From Winogradskyella thalassocola (GTDB lineage Bacteria > Bacteroidota > Bacteroidia > Flavobacteriales > Flavobacteriaceae): a stretch of 64,000 nucleotides of DNA. Below, in pieces: positions 8,820-18,295 of the stretch. Positions within the stretch are counted from its first letter, which is position 1. The number at the start of each line of letters is the position of its first letter. A model generated the notes under the pieces. The model saw only the letters and a list, made by a program, of their open reading frames with translations, searched no databases and was not told where the DNA came from. The stretch is from positions 1-64,000 of the forward strand of contig NZ_FNCZ01000009.1 in NCBI RefSeq assembly GCF_900099995.1, given 5' to 3'. A program made the position numbers and the translations under genes.

Positions 8820-9479
8820 TCATAACCCTAACATTTTGAAAATAGCTTGAAGTATAACCAAAGCAATAGCACTTTGAGATTCTTCATTGCTCAAATAAAT
8901 AGCCTCGTCGGATTGAGTTAAAAATCCTAGCTCTAAGAGTATTGACGCATTACTATCATTATCTCGTAATACCTGAAAGTTTCCATATTTCAATCCTCGG
9001 TTTTTAATCCCGAGAACATCTATTAATCCTTTTTGTACTATAAGCCCTAAATAAGTAGATGCTGATGCCTGCGCTTCACTTTTAAGATAAATAAAAACGT
9101 CTGTTCCAGCTGCGGTTGTATTTATAGCTTGATTGCAATGGATTGAAATAAAAATATCCGCTTTTAGTGTTTTTGCCAAAAGAGTTCTATCTCGAAGGGC
9201 TATTAAGGTGTCTGTATACCGCGTTAGAAATAACCTTAACGGATTATCAAATAACGTATCATTGAGAACTACCATTTTAGAAGCGATTGCTAAAACGATA
9301 TCTTTTTCATTTATACCTTGTGTGGTTATAGCCCCAGGATCTTTTCCCCCATGTCCTGGATCTATTATAACAATGGGTTTCTTTTCTTGGTCTTTCTCAT
9401 TCTGTGAATAAGAAATATTAAAAAAAACCAGGCAGAGTAGTAATACTATAATTTGATTTAACGTATACATCATAATCAT
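8820..9479 (-). CDS. N-acetylmuramoyl-L-alanine amidase (Amidase_3)
   Basis: This zinc amidase cleaves the bond between N-acetylmuramic acid and L-alanine in peptidoglycan. Visible motifs are IIDPGHGGKDPGA (first zinc His), the glutamate in NEKD, SIHCNQA (second zinc His) and a C-terminal LLELGFLTQSDEA (catalytic Glu). A signal peptide starts at one of the clustered Met residues 1, 3 or 4 (MMYTLNQIIVLLLCLVFF). At 219 residues it is a single catalytic domain without a binding module. It is divergent from and 180 bp upstream of the type IV secretion operon, where a cell-wall hydrolase is needed for apparatus assembly, so it probably serves conjugation. Confidence 0.85.
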   Translation of the reverse strand: MIMMYTLNQIIVLLLCLVFFNISYSQNEKDQEKKPIVIIDPGHGGKDPGAITTQGINEKDIVLAIASKMVVLNDTLFDNPLRLFLTRYTDTLIALRDRTLLAKTLKADIFISIHCNQAINTTAAGTDVFIYLKSEAQASASTYLGLIVQKGLIDVLGIKNRGLKYGNFQVLRDNDSNASILLELGFLTQSDEAIYLSNEESQSAIALVILQAIFKMLGL

Positions 9480-9661
9480 TTTAGATTACACAATATTCAA
9501 GAAATCAATCAGTTCCTTAACAATCTTCAAAAGTTTAACACCCCTTAGCGTTAAAATTTAGAGATTTTCTTCCGTCAGCTTCATTTCATAATAGATTTCA
9601 TAACGTATTAATCAAAACCTGCCATTTAGATCCCATCGATAAATGGCTAAATCTAGCACTT
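9480..9661. promoter_or_regulatory. Divergent promoter region between amidase and traE
   Basis: 182 bases separating two divergent transcription units. It must hold the promoter of the tra operon on the plus strand and of the amidase on the minus strand. No clear operator palindrome was found. Confidence 0.4.
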
Positions 9662-9949
9662 ATGAAAAAATTACTGTTTACGCTATTCACATTTTTACTG
9701 ACAACAGCCACAAGCTTTGCTCAGATTGGTGGTATTGAAGACTCCGTTAATGATGTTTCAGATACCATAAGAGCCATATTCCCCATCATTTTGGGAGTCA
9801 TTTTTTTAATTGGATTCCTCTTTAACACTGGTCATTTCTTTGGAGAAAACGCAGATCTTAAAAAAGGGATTACCCGAGTTCTCGTATTTGTCTTGATTGC
9901 AGGTGCAGTGGTAGGCATCTTTACTTACCTCATAGGCATCGTTGTCTAA
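9662..9949 (+). CDS. traE: Conjugative transfer protein TraE (DUF4134, VirB2-like)
   Basis: 95 residues with a signal peptide (ending near TSFAQ) followed by two hydrophobic helices (about residues 38-58 and 74-95). This is the layout of VirB2-like pilin subunits. The DUF4134/TraE family is the first structural gene of Bacteroidetes conjugative transposon transfer operons. Its stop overlaps the ATG of the next gene by one base, and the gene order E-F-G that follows confirms the assignment. Confidence 0.85.
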   Translation: MKKLLFTLFTFLLTTATSFAQIGGIEDSVNDVSDTIRAIFPIILGVIFLIGFLFNTGHFFGENADLKKGITRVLVFVLIAGAVVGIFTYLIGIVV

Positions 9950-10233
9950 TGAAACGGTTTGAGGTCTATAAGAACATAAGAAAACGGGCAGCCATTTTTG
10001 GATTGCCCATTTCTCTATTTGCCTTAATGATGGTGGCTATTCTTGCATCATTATTAATCATCATTTTCTCATTCAGCTTTGGGGTTATAATTGGTCTGAT
10101 GTTTTTTAATGCTAGCTTATATGTGGCTTTAACACGGATCACAAACCATCCACAACTTTTCCAGATGACAAAAGCCTTTCCAAAACTTATAAGTAACAAA
10201 AGAATTTCTGTTTTAAATTATGAACACGATTAA
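9949..10233 (+). CDS. traF: Conjugative transfer protein TraF (DUF4133, VirB3-like)
   Basis: 94 residues with the VirB3-like pattern: a basic N-terminus (KRFEVYKNIRKRAAIFGLP), two adjacent membrane helices at about 20-60, and a short cytoplasmic tail. It overlaps traE by one base and traG by 14 bases, giving tight coupling. VirB3 proteins anchor the pilus machinery at the inner membrane next to the VirB4 ATPase, which is the next gene here. Confidence 0.85.
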   Translation: MKRFEVYKNIRKRAAIFGLPISLFALMMVAILASLLIIIFSFSFGVIIGLMFFNASLYVALTRITNHPQLFQMTKAFPKLISNKRISVLNYEHD

Positions 10234-12622
10234 CCTTTCAAAATATCAACCCATTGTCGCTATTAAAGACCATATGGTATTTGCCAACAATGGTAATGTA
10301 GTGTTGTGCTATGAGGGGCATCTGCCAGAAATCTATTCCTTATCTGAAAAGGATTTTGAAGATATACATGGTGCATGGTTTCAGGCGTTCAAATCCTTAC
10401 CTATTGGCACCGTGGTCCATAAACAAGACATTTATCTTAAAAAAACATATCACTCAGAACCGCTTCCAAACACCACCTTTCTCGAAAAAGCCACACACGC
10501 GCATTTTAAAGGTCGTGAGCATATAACACACCACTGCTATTTGTTCTTCATCTTAACCAAGAACAAGTCTCTAAACCATCCTAAATATGTCAACCCTTTC
10601 AAAACAATTTCAAAAGGCATTGCACAAGAACTAGATGAAAATATTAAAAGCTTCGCCAACGCCGTAAACGATTCCGTTTCATTTATAAACAATAGTCGTA
10701 AAATGGAATTTCTTCCACTACCACCAGAAGCTATTCAGCAATTAACACGTCAATATTTCAATGGTTTCAACGAGGGGTTCGACACGGACATTTTATTGGA
10801 AAAGAAAAAAGTCACCATAGGCGAAAACCATTTTGATACGCTTGCCGTCAACAGTGAATTATGCTTTGGAGACAATGTACAAAGTAGCAAAACCAATGAG
10901 AAATTTACTTCGGACGATTTTGTATTTCATCAAGGATTTATTGATGGTATAGGGCTTACACTTAACGAGAATCACATTGTTAACCAGATTCTTTATCTGG
11001 ACGACAAGCAAAAGTGGCGTAAGCTATTGGATAAGAAAATCGAGGAACTTAATAAGAGTTCCAATTTTGGTTCACAAAACAAAGTCGTTCTAGGAAAAAT
11101 TCAACACATTCTAGATCAAATTAATGCCGATGATAATTCACGAATCATTCGTGGTCATCTCAATATTATCTATTGGTCAAAAGACGCTAAAACTTTAGAT
11201 AAGATCACCTCACAAATTAAGACTGAATTTAAGGAATTGGATATCATTCCTTATTATCCAAGAGGTGAAGAACGCAAAAATTATATCCTGAATAGTTACT
11301 GTTGCTTTTCATCCAATTTCTCAAACAGCGATTTGTACGTTACCGATTTGAAACACGCGCTTTGTCTGTTCATTAATAACACCAATTACAAATCCGATAA
11401 AACCGGCATTATCTTTAACGATAGAGAGCATAATATTCCAGTATTAAAAGATGTTTGGGATGAAAAAAAGAAGCGCATCAAAGCTCGGAATTTCGCCATT
11501 TTCGCTCCCACAGGTGAAGGCAAATCGTTTTTAGCTAATAACATCTTACGGCAATATTTTGAAAGTGGTGTACGATTAGTCATCATTGATTTGGGGGGTT
11601 CTTATACCAAATTTGCCAAACTCTATCCTGAAAAGTATACCGTATTGCGTTATGAGAGCGGACAAAACTTAGGGATCAATCCTTTTTATATCAGCGACGT
11701 CAAAGATCTGACTCCAGAACGCTTAGAGGATTTATCCGTATTTCTATTTGAACTGTTTGCTTCAGATTTAAAAGTTACCAAGGCACAATCGGTTTCGGTT
11801 AAGAAAATATTGCGTCATTATTACCGTCATACGTCTAAACAGCATTCTCTCGAAGGTTTCTATAATTATATAGAAAAGCACCAGAAAGATCTTCTGAGTC
11901 GCTTAAAAATCCATCCCGACTACTTTAATGTGACCAGCTTTTTGCACGTTATGTCTGAGTACGTTGGAGATGGTCTATATAGTTTTCTATTTGAAGTAAG
12001 TGAAGACCAGACGTATAAAATCGAAGACAAACGCTTAATTGTTTTTGAACTGGATGAAGTGAAAGACAATAAGGAAATTTTGTCGGTCATGTTGAAGTTA
12101 ATTAAATCGGCGATCCAAAGAACCATATGGAAAAACAGAGCCGAAAAAGGCATCATTTTATTCGATGAGTTTGCGAAACAACTAAAGTTTGACAACGTAC
12201 TGGAAAGTGTTGAATTTTACTATCAAGCGATACGAAAACAAAATGGGGCTATTGGGATCATACTACAATCCATTAATCAACTTCCCGACAATGCAACCTC
12301 AGCAAGTATTTTAGAAAACACCCAAGTTATCTATAGTCTGAATAATGAAAAAGGTTATGAAGAACTTGTAAAAAGACTCAATTTATCAAGTCATGATTTA
12401 AACCAATTAAAATCTATTAAAAACAATCTTTCTGGTTCACGGAAGTATACTGAAATGTTCATCAAAATCGGAAAAGAAAGCAACATTTTCAGGCTCGAGG
12501 TCCCGAAGGAAGTCTATGCCGCTTACTTAACTGATGGACAAGAAAATGAAGCTATAATGGCCATGTATGAAAAAAGCCAAAATATGGAAATGGCAATTAA
12601 AGAATTCACATCAAAACTATAA
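10220..12622 (+). CDS. traG: Conjugation ATPase TraG (VirB4 family)
   Basis: At 800 residues this is the normal size for the Bacteroidetes VirB4-like ATPase that powers pilus biogenesis and substrate transfer. Walker A is APTGEGKSF at about residues 430-438 and Walker B is IILFDEFAK at about 640-650, followed by QSINQLPDN, a typical VirB4 sensor region. The N-terminal 400 residues are the VirB4 membrane-proximal domain. Start ATG at 10220 lies within the end of traF. It is intact, so the secretion module may be functional. Confidence 0.92.
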   Translation: MNTINLSKYQPIVAIKDHMVFANNGNVVLCYEGHLPEIYSLSEKDFEDIHGAWFQAFKSLPIGTVVHKQDIYLKKTYHSEPLPNTTFLEKATHAHFKGREHITHHCYLFFILTKNKSLNHPKYVNPFKTISKGIAQELDENIKSFANAVNDSVSFINNSRKMEFLPLPPEAIQQLTRQYFNGFNEGFDTDILLEKKKVTIGENHFDTLAVNSELCFGDNVQSSKTNEKFTSDDFVFHQGFIDGIGLTLNENHIVNQILYLDDKQKWRKLLDKKIEELNKSSNFGSQNKVVLGKIQHILDQINADDNSRIIRGHLNIIYWSKDAKTLDKITSQIKTEFKELDIIPYYPRGEERKNYILNSYCCFSSNFSNSDLYVTDLKHALCLFINNTNYKSDKTGIIFNDREHNIPVLKDVWDEKKKRIKARNFAIFAPTGEGKSFLANNILRQYFESGVRLVIIDLGGSYTKFAKLYPEKYTVLRYESGQNLGINPFYISDVKDLTPERLEDLSVFLFELFASDLKVTKAQSVSVKKILRHYYRHTSKQHSLEGFYNYIEKHQKDLLSRLKIHPDYFNVTSFLHVMSEYVGDGLYSFLFEVSEDQTYKIEDKRLIVFELDEVKDNKEILSVMLKLIKSAIQRTIWKNRAEKGIILFDEFAKQLKFDNVLESVEFYYQAIRKQNGAIGIILQSINQLPDNATSASILENTQVIYSLNNEKGYEELVKRLNLSSHDLNQLKSIKNNLSGSRKYTEMFIKIGKESNIFRLEVPKEVYAAYLTDGQENEAIMAMYEKSQNMEMAIKEFTSKL

Positions 12623-12626
12623 TATT

Positions 12627-13265
12627 ATGAAATTATCAAACAAAATTATCGAACACTTAAGCCATAGACTTGCTCTAAGTAAAACAAAAATTAAAACATT
12701 AGTTTTTGGGGTCATCTTTAGTATTACCTTTTTATGCCCTGGCAGGGCTACTGCCCAAGGCATGCCCACCTATGACAACACCAATTTTGTCAGCCTTGTA
12801 AAGCAATTGGTAGAATCGGGCAAACAAACTGCGCAGATGATTAAGTCTGTACAATTTTTGAAAGACGCCAAAGAAGCGATAGAAAAAGTATCTAGTGTCG
12901 TACAACAACTCCGAGCGGTTGAGGAAATTGCACAAAACAATCAACGCTTAATTCACGTGATGCAAACTGATTTACAGGACATTTTGAACTCGCCTTATAT
13001 ACAACCTGAAGAAGTAACTCGAATTGCAGAATCCTTTGATGCTATCGTTCAAAACGCTTTAGATACCGTAGATTTTATTGACGAAGTCCTATCGAGTGAC
13101 CATCTAAAAATGACTGATGCAGAACGTGCTGAAGTTCTCAGAAAGAAGGAACAAGAATCTAAAGAAATGGTTGTGAACATCACGATAAAAACGAAGCGCT
13201 ACAGCGCTATTATTTCCTTTAGAAAAATGCAAGACAAAGTTAATAATCGCGAAAGAAACTTTTAG
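12627..13265 (+). CDS. traI: Conjugative transfer protein TraI (DUF4141)
   Basis: 212 residues from ATG 12627, which gives a good signal peptide ending in RATAQG; an upstream in-frame start at 12567 would lie inside traG and is rejected. After the signal the protein is almost entirely helical and coiled-coil-like (LVKQLVESGKQTAQMIKS.., ERAEVLRKKEQESKEM). Position between traG and traJ and this architecture fit the DUF4141/TraI family, a periplasmic VirB5-like component. It lies four bases after traG and two bases before traJ. Confidence 0.8.
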   Translation: MKLSNKIIEHLSHRLALSKTKIKTLVFGVIFSITFLCPGRATAQGMPTYDNTNFVSLVKQLVESGKQTAQMIKSVQFLKDAKEAIEKVSSVVQQLRAVEEIAQNNQRLIHVMQTDLQDILNSPYIQPEEVTRIAESFDAIVQNALDTVDFIDEVLSSDHLKMTDAERAEVLRKKEQESKEMVVNITIKTKRYSAIISFRKMQDKVNNRERNF

Positions 13266-13267
13266 AA

Positions 13268-14110
13268 ATGACCGCAGCGATTATTTTAGGAATTGGACTT
13301 GAGTATATCGATACGATTTTTCAAACCATACAAAACAGCAGCTTCTCGCAATACACTATTGCAGGAATGAAAACGCTAGCTGTTTTGTTTTTCTTAATCA
13401 ATATTCTAAAAAAATACAATGAAGGTGTTGCTGATAAAGATGGGTATTCTTGGGGATTAAGTCCTAGTGAGCTCGCAAAGAATTTTGCTGTTGTGCTCTT
13501 GGTTATTTTCTCAACGCAGGTGTTAGGTTTTTTTGATGGCATATTAGTAGCCATTGAAGGGCAATATAGAGGGACCGCACCTGCGTTATTACCATTACAA
13601 CTACAAGATTTACCACTTGAAGAAGATGTAGGATTATTAGATGCTGCAAGTATGGCAATGACGCTTCTTTATGAAGTTTTACTTACACCACTCTATGGAT
13701 TCAAGCTCTTAGCCTTTATACTAAGCACCATGCTGTGGATTCTTGACTTATTTATCTACCCCTTGTTTTTAGCAGAACGCTTCTTTCTATTAGGAATTAT
13801 GCAAGCCTTTTTCCCTTTAGTTATAAGTCTCGCCGTATTTGAAAAGTTCCGTTCACTTGCCTATACCTTTTTTAAACTCTATGCAGCCGTCTATATGTTA
13901 GTTCCTGCTTTCTTCTTAGTCAATGTATTTATCAATGCGATCTATACGGAATTAAATACCAATTTTTGGACCAACCTATTTGGGACCGATTTTGGTCAAG
14001 GCTTTTTTGCACCCGTTGTACAACTAGGCACTGTTGGCTTTATAGTTTTCTTAAAATTTAAACTCTATAAGCGAGCCACATCATTTACGCTAAGACTATT
14101 TACCAGCTAA
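13268..14110 (+). CDS. traJ: Conjugative transfer protein TraJ (VirB6-like)
   Basis: 280 residues with about six to seven membrane segments and the large hydrophobic core typical of TraJ/VirB6, which forms part of the inner-membrane channel. It starts two bases after the traI stop. The segment GYSWGLSPSELAKNF between the first helices is a family-like landmark. The protein appears intact. Confidence 0.88.
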   Translation: MTAAIILGIGLEYIDTIFQTIQNSSFSQYTIAGMKTLAVLFFLINILKKYNEGVADKDGYSWGLSPSELAKNFAVVLLVIFSTQVLGFFDGILVAIEGQYRGTAPALLPLQLQDLPLEEDVGLLDAASMAMTLLYEVLLTPLYGFKLLAFILSTMLWILDLFIYPLFLAERFFLLGIMQAFFPLVISLAVFEKFRSLAYTFFKLYAAVYMLVPAFFLVNVFINAIYTELNTNFWTNLFGTDFGQGFFAPVVQLGTVGFIVFLKFKLYKRATSFTLRLFTS

Positions 14111-14121
14111 TCCAACTCAAT

Positions 14122-14736
14122 ATGAAAACACCATACAAAAACATCTATAGCGTATTAAAGCTCAATCGATTTATTGTTTTAGTCGTCGTTATTTGTGCCT
14201 TGCTATCGAGTACTTTTTCCGTTTGGGTGGCCTTTAGGACATATAATAATGCCTTGAATAGTGCTTTTGCCATCAACACAGATGGTAGCATTATTCCGCT
14301 GAAACTCATTAACCAAAAGGAAAATTTTAAAGTGGAAGCTTTGGCACATTTAGACCTGTTTCACCACTACTTCTATAATATTGATGCCAGCAACTATGAA
14401 AAAAATCTGGAAAGGGCGCTTTGGTTAGGCAACAGTTCTGTAGATAATTTGTATCGTCAAAAAAAAGCAGACGGTGTTTATAACCGATTATTACAATATT
14501 CCTTAGTTCAGAAAGTACTACAAATTACTGCGCAATTAACAGAACACAATGGCTCATATACGTTTACTACAACCACCATTTTTGAAATTAATCGAGGTTC
14601 TATTGTCGATACCTATGAATTGGTTTCCACAGGGAACTTAATTAGCGTTGACCGGAACTTCCCAAACAATCCACATGGTCTTCTGATTACCAATTATTTT
14701 GAGAACACCTTAAAAAAGCTAAACACTAAAAATTGA
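14122..14736 (+). CDS. traK: Conjugative transfer protein TraK (VirB8-like)
   Basis: 204 residues with an N-terminal cytoplasmic stretch, a single membrane anchor at about 16-36 (FIVLVVVICALLSSTFSVWVAF) and a periplasmic domain. The motif ALAHLDLFHHYFYNIDASNYEKNLERALWL is the signature of Bacteroidetes TraK. VirB8-like proteins nucleate the transfer channel in the periplasm. It is the fifth gene of the same operon, 11 bp after traJ. Confidence 0.9.
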   Translation: MKTPYKNIYSVLKLNRFIVLVVVICALLSSTFSVWVAFRTYNNALNSAFAINTDGSIIPLKLINQKENFKVEALAHLDLFHHYFYNIDASNYEKNLERALWLGNSSVDNLYRQKKADGVYNRLLQYSLVQKVLQITAQLTEHNGSYTFTTTTIFEINRGSIVDTYELVSTGNLISVDRNFPNNPHGLLITNYFENTLKKLNTKN

Positions 14737-14756
14737 GTCACTAAAAAATTCAGCAA

Positions 14757-15686
14757 ATGAAAGTAGAAAAGAACAAAATAGTATTTATAGCAGTATTAGC
14801 AATTGTGTTCATATTCCTTATTTCTTATAGCCTAATGGTCATGGGAGATGATGACAATGAAAAGGACAGCCTTGAACAGACGTTGATTCCTGATTTAGAA
14901 GACAACCAGAAAACATATGATTCCAAATTAGATGCACTCAATGATTTAAAAGTAGTACGCGAAACCAACGCTCCTAGTATCTATGATGAAAAATTAATGG
15001 ACTCCATGGGGTATTACGATCCAGAACTACCAGAACGTCATAAAAAACGAATTATAGACAGTATTTATGCCGCTGGAAAAATTCAATATTCAGAATTAAA
15101 ACATCAAAACTTTGGACGACATAACGTAAAAACGAAGTCCCCTATAGCCATTGATTCTTCAGAAATAATTAGGGAGTTAAAAATACAAGCTAAAGAATTG
15201 GGACTGGAACATCAACTATTTTTTGCGGCTGCACCAAAACCCAATACATTTTCAATCATCGGTCATACAGATACCACAATTTACGCCGTTGTTGATGGAG
15301 ACCAAATTGTAAAAGCAAATACGCGATTGCGAATGCAACTTACTAAAGCTGCAATGGTCAATGGAAAACAAATGCCCAAGAACACACTTTTATTTGGTTT
15401 TATAAGCTTTCAGCCCAATCGTGCATTAATTGAGATTGAGAATATCAACCATCACCCCACAAAACTCAAAGCTTTCGATTTACAAGATGGCAGCGAAGGC
15501 ATTTATGTGGAAAACAACTTCAGAGCCGAAGCTACCAGTGAAGTTCTGGACGATGTTATAGGAGACATCAATATTCCAACAGTTCCACAGGTCGGTGGCA
15601 TTACAAAAGTATTGAAACGTAGTAATCGAAATGTGAGGGTTACAGTACTGAACAATTATAAACTTATTTTAAAACCAAAATTATGA
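14757..15686 (+). CDS. traM: Conjugative transposon protein TraM (VirB10-like)
   Basis: 309 residues. A single membrane anchor (residues 8-27) is followed by a charged linker with YYDPELPERHKKRI and then the conserved C-terminal domain, with VVDGDQIVKANTRLRMQLTKA, LFGFISFQPNRALIEI and FDLQDGSEGIYVEN typical of TraM. VirB10-type proteins span from inner to outer membrane and gate the channel. Traditional order has a small traL between K and M; here there is no room for it (20 bp gap). Confidence 0.9.
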   Translation: MKVEKNKIVFIAVLAIVFIFLISYSLMVMGDDDNEKDSLEQTLIPDLEDNQKTYDSKLDALNDLKVVRETNAPSIYDEKLMDSMGYYDPELPERHKKRIIDSIYAAGKIQYSELKHQNFGRHNVKTKSPIAIDSSEIIRELKIQAKELGLEHQLFFAAAPKPNTFSIIGHTDTTIYAVVDGDQIVKANTRLRMQLTKAAMVNGKQMPKNTLLFGFISFQPNRALIEIENINHHPTKLKAFDLQDGSEGIYVENNFRAEATSEVLDDVIGDINIPTVPQVGGITKVLKRSNRNVRVTVLNNYKLILKPKL

Positions 15687-15717
15687 GCTCATAATGAGCA
15701 TTTAAAAACACACTCTT

Positions 15718-16551
15718 ATGAAAACGTATATGAGCATTCTAACACTTATTATCACTTCCGCTTTTATGGAAGCCCAAACATCAGCAACACTTGACACTAT
15801 TTACGCCAACGACACCAAAAATGTGGCCCTCTTTTTCCCAGAACCTATCCGCCAAGGCATCACAGGTTCCGAAAACTTTGTATTTACCTACAATCGTGAA
15901 AAAGAACAGTACTTCGGTTTATTACAAGCCAAACAAGGAAAAGAAAGCAACCTATTAGTCATTAACAACAACGGCTCCATATTTTCCTATATTGTAAAAT
16001 ATAAAGCACAGCTTTCTAAGCTCAATTATTTTATCCCACTAGCCTCTAGTATTGGAAATGAAAAACCAAAAGTTAAAGATTCAATTCAGACTGAAACTTC
16101 TGAAAAAAGTATTGAACACGACACTTATTATTATCAAAAATTCTGCTCATATTTACTTGATTTAAAACAACACTTCGGATATTTCACAAAACGAAATAGT
16201 CGTGTGATTTTGAATCTTGAGAATATTGTTTTTGATAAAGAAGCGCTTTACTTCGTTATTCAAATTAAGAATAATTCTACTTTGGATTATGATTTAAATT
16301 TCTTAAAACTTTCCATTGAAACCCGGAAAAAAGGTAAAAAGAAATCGTTGCAACGTTTATATCAAGAGCCTATTTTTAAACATCATCTGCCTTCTAAAAT
16401 TGCCGGCAATGACACGGTAAGATTTGTATATGCTATGCATAAATTTTCACTATCGAAGGATCGAAGGGTTATTTTAGAATTGAACGAGAAAGATGGAGAG
16501 CGCAATATAGAACTTAAAGTATCCCATAAATATATCAATAACCCCAATTAA
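15718..16551 (+). CDS. traN: Conjugative transposon protein TraN (DUF4138, VirB9-like)
   Basis: 277 residues with a signal peptide (to about AQTSA) and an N-terminal domain containing NDTKNVALFFPEPIRQGITGSENFVFTYN, the standard TraN start that inserts into the outer-membrane ring. A middle KPKVKDSIQTETSE linker leads to a beta-rich C-terminal domain. It closes the tra operon here. Downstream only a 12-codon start (16559-16597) remains where traO would be expected. Confidence 0.88.
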   Translation: MKTYMSILTLIITSAFMEAQTSATLDTIYANDTKNVALFFPEPIRQGITGSENFVFTYNREKEQYFGLLQAKQGKESNLLVINNNGSIFSYIVKYKAQLSKLNYFIPLASSIGNEKPKVKDSIQTETSEKSIEHDTYYYQKFCSYLLDLKQHFGYFTKRNSRVILNLENIVFDKEALYFVIQIKNNSTLDYDLNFLKLSIETRKKGKKKSLQRLYQEPIFKHHLPSKIAGNDTVRFVYAMHKFSLSKDRRVILELNEKDGERNIELKVSHKYINNPN

Positions 16552-16676
16552 TACGATTATGAAAGCCATCGCTATGCTCCTATTGGAATATTTTTGACCT
16601 TTTTTATATCAAAAAAACAGAAGAGTTACAATTTTTAAACATAGAGTAAATATTTGCACTTCCTATTTGGATTCAC

Positions 16677-17927
16677 TTATTTACTAAAAGCCGCAGACAT
16701 TAGCGTTATCTCCGAGTTTTTAATTCCGATGTCCTTCGCCACTACCTTCCAATCTTTAACTACTGTTAATACGTCAATAAGTATGGCATTCATTTCTGTA
16801 TCATTTAACCTAAAATACGCACCAACACTTTTAGCAAGATCAAAGCTTAGAGCATTATCGTCCATATCTATATTCAAAGACAAACCTTCTTTTTCTATTG
16901 AAGGATTTAAATCGTACGCTGGTGATAAAATCCAACCTTTAGGCGTTAATAGAAATCCATGATTACGCATATGATCATCCGTATTAGAAATCGCGATGTT
17001 GAATACGATTCGACGCCAAAGTTGATGTAAATTAGCGTCTACATCGACACCATAATTCTCAATAAACTCAACAATTTCAAGATAACTTGGTGCAGAATCT
17101 TTGAGAATATCTTCCGTGTTTCCTGTCATCGTCATTGCAGACGCGAAGTGAATACGTTTTCTATTGTTTCTATCAAAACGTCTCGTTAGAAAAGTGTGGT
17201 ATTGACCACTAATCTTTTCTATTTTGGAATCTGCCATTTGAATTCCTGCAGCAGTCGCTAATTGATATGCTAAAAACTCCCAAGCGGCTTTATCAACGGT
17301 ATCGGTCTTTGATGGAAATTTTGCAATCCAAAGATTCTTCTTTGCGTCCAGAATATTCGCCTTTGGTCTTGCTCCACCTAGAGAAGATCCAGGCGCTATT
17401 AAAACGGCGATCCATTTTCTTATAGCATCACTATAATCATCACTTTCTAATTGATTTACAGCCTCTTGAAGTTCACCAAGTGAAGACCAAGGAGGTGTTG
17501 GATTTTGGTTGTCATTATCTAAAAAAGGACCATCCATTTCCGTTTTAAAGCGCAGAGCTCCCATTCGGCTCTCATCGTAAACTCCAAGAAGATAATCAAT
17601 TTCATAGAGGGTACTTGCTTTTTCATTCATTGCCCTAGCCTCTTGCGCCGCCCTACGTTTCATTAAGGTCTTGCCCCAAGTGTCTGGCATACTATCTAAA
17701 AAAATCCCAAAATTCTCCTTGTTATTAGGATATTGCGGTCCCGAATAAAACATGATATCGGGATCTAGTAATCGTTGCGCATCGGTCTTTAGCCAATCTT
17801 TATCATACTCAAAACTAAAGGCCTTTTTACCTTTTGCAAAATGCGCAGAAAGCACACCAACGAGCGTTGGAGTTTCTAAACCATCCCAGTCTGCAAATAC
17901 GTATATGTCAAATTTTCCTTTAGCCAT
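16677..17927 (-). CDS. hipA: HipA-family serine/threonine kinase toxin
   Basis: At 416 residues it matches full-length HipA. Visible elements are the Gly-rich SSLGGARPKA loop (about 181-190), which carries the autophosphorylated serine and the nucleotide loop, LTRRFDR (about 247-253), the catalytic NTDDHMRNHG (315-324; Asp and Asn) and the AYDLNPS magnesium motif (337-343). HipA kinases phosphorylate tRNA synthetases or related targets and arrest growth until neutralised by HipB. It starts five bases after hipB. It lies between the tra and mob modules, so it probably stabilises the element. Confidence 0.92.
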   Translation of the reverse strand: MAKGKFDIYVFADWDGLETPTLVGVLSAHFAKGKKAFSFEYDKDWLKTDAQRLLDPDIMFYSGPQYPNNKENFGIFLDSMPDTWGKTLMKRRAAQEARAMNEKASTLYEIDYLLGVYDESRMGALRFKTEMDGPFLDNDNQNPTPPWSSLGELQEAVNQLESDDYSDAIRKWIAVLIAPGSSLGGARPKANILDAKKNLWIAKFPSKTDTVDKAAWEFLAYQLATAAGIQMADSKIEKISGQYHTFLTRRFDRNNRKRIHFASAMTMTGNTEDILKDSAPSYLEIVEFIENYGVDVDANLHQLWRRIVFNIAISNTDDHMRNHGFLLTPKGWILSPAYDLNPSIEKEGLSLNIDMDDNALSFDLAKSVGAYFRLNDTEMNAILIDVLTVVKDWKVVAKDIGIKNSEITLMSAAFSK

Positions 17928-17932
17928 TTTGC

Positions 17933-18220
17933 TTATAATAAATCAAGATCCTGTAATTTTCGTCCAAACTCATCATCGACGGCGAGCTTAAGAAAATCAT
18001 CTTGAAGATTCAACACTCTAAACACATTAAAATAGTGCCCTATTGCTACAGCTGGGTCTCCTTTTTCAATACGATAAAGTGTTGCTCTGTGAATACCTGC
18101 ACGTTCAGAAACCTGCTCTGTTGTTAACTTTCTTCTTTTTCTTGCCAGCTTTATATTCTCACCTATCTGTTCAAAAATCTTCTGATATTTAGGAAGAAGA
18201 ATGGTTTTCTTAGAATTCAT
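17933..18220 (-). CDS. hipB: HipB-like Xre-family antitoxin
   Basis: 95 residues with an Xre/Cro helix-turn-helix at about 13-68 (NIKLARKRRKLTTEQVSERAGIHRATLYRIEKGD) and a short C-terminal tail, the usual HipB layout. It binds HipA and represses the shared promoter. A 13-bp perfect inverted repeat lies immediately before the start codon and is the likely operator. It is the first gene of the hipBA operon. Confidence 0.9.
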   Translation of the reverse strand: MNSKKTILLPKYQKIFEQIGENIKLARKRRKLTTEQVSERAGIHRATLYRIEKGDPAVAIGHYFNVFRVLNLQDDFLKLAVDDEFGRKLQDLDLL

Positions 18221-18221
18221 T

Positions 18222-18272
18222 TTGTCGCTTATTTAAAACAAATATAGACATATCGCTACAAATAAGCGACAA
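18222..18272 (-). promoter_or_regulatory. hipBA operator: 13-bp perfect inverted repeat
   Basis: TTGTCGCTTATTT (18222-18234) and its exact reverse complement AAATAAGCGACAA (18260-18272) are separated by 25 bases, with a further partial TATCGCTA copy between them. The repeat begins one base upstream of the hipB start codon, as for autoregulated Xre antitoxin operons. Confidence 0.8.
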
Positions 18273-18295
18273 TAATCAACGCACGTTACGTCTAA

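Noticed and set aside
12567..12626. Longer start for TraI
   Set aside because: It lies inside traG and hides the clear signal peptide starting at 12627.
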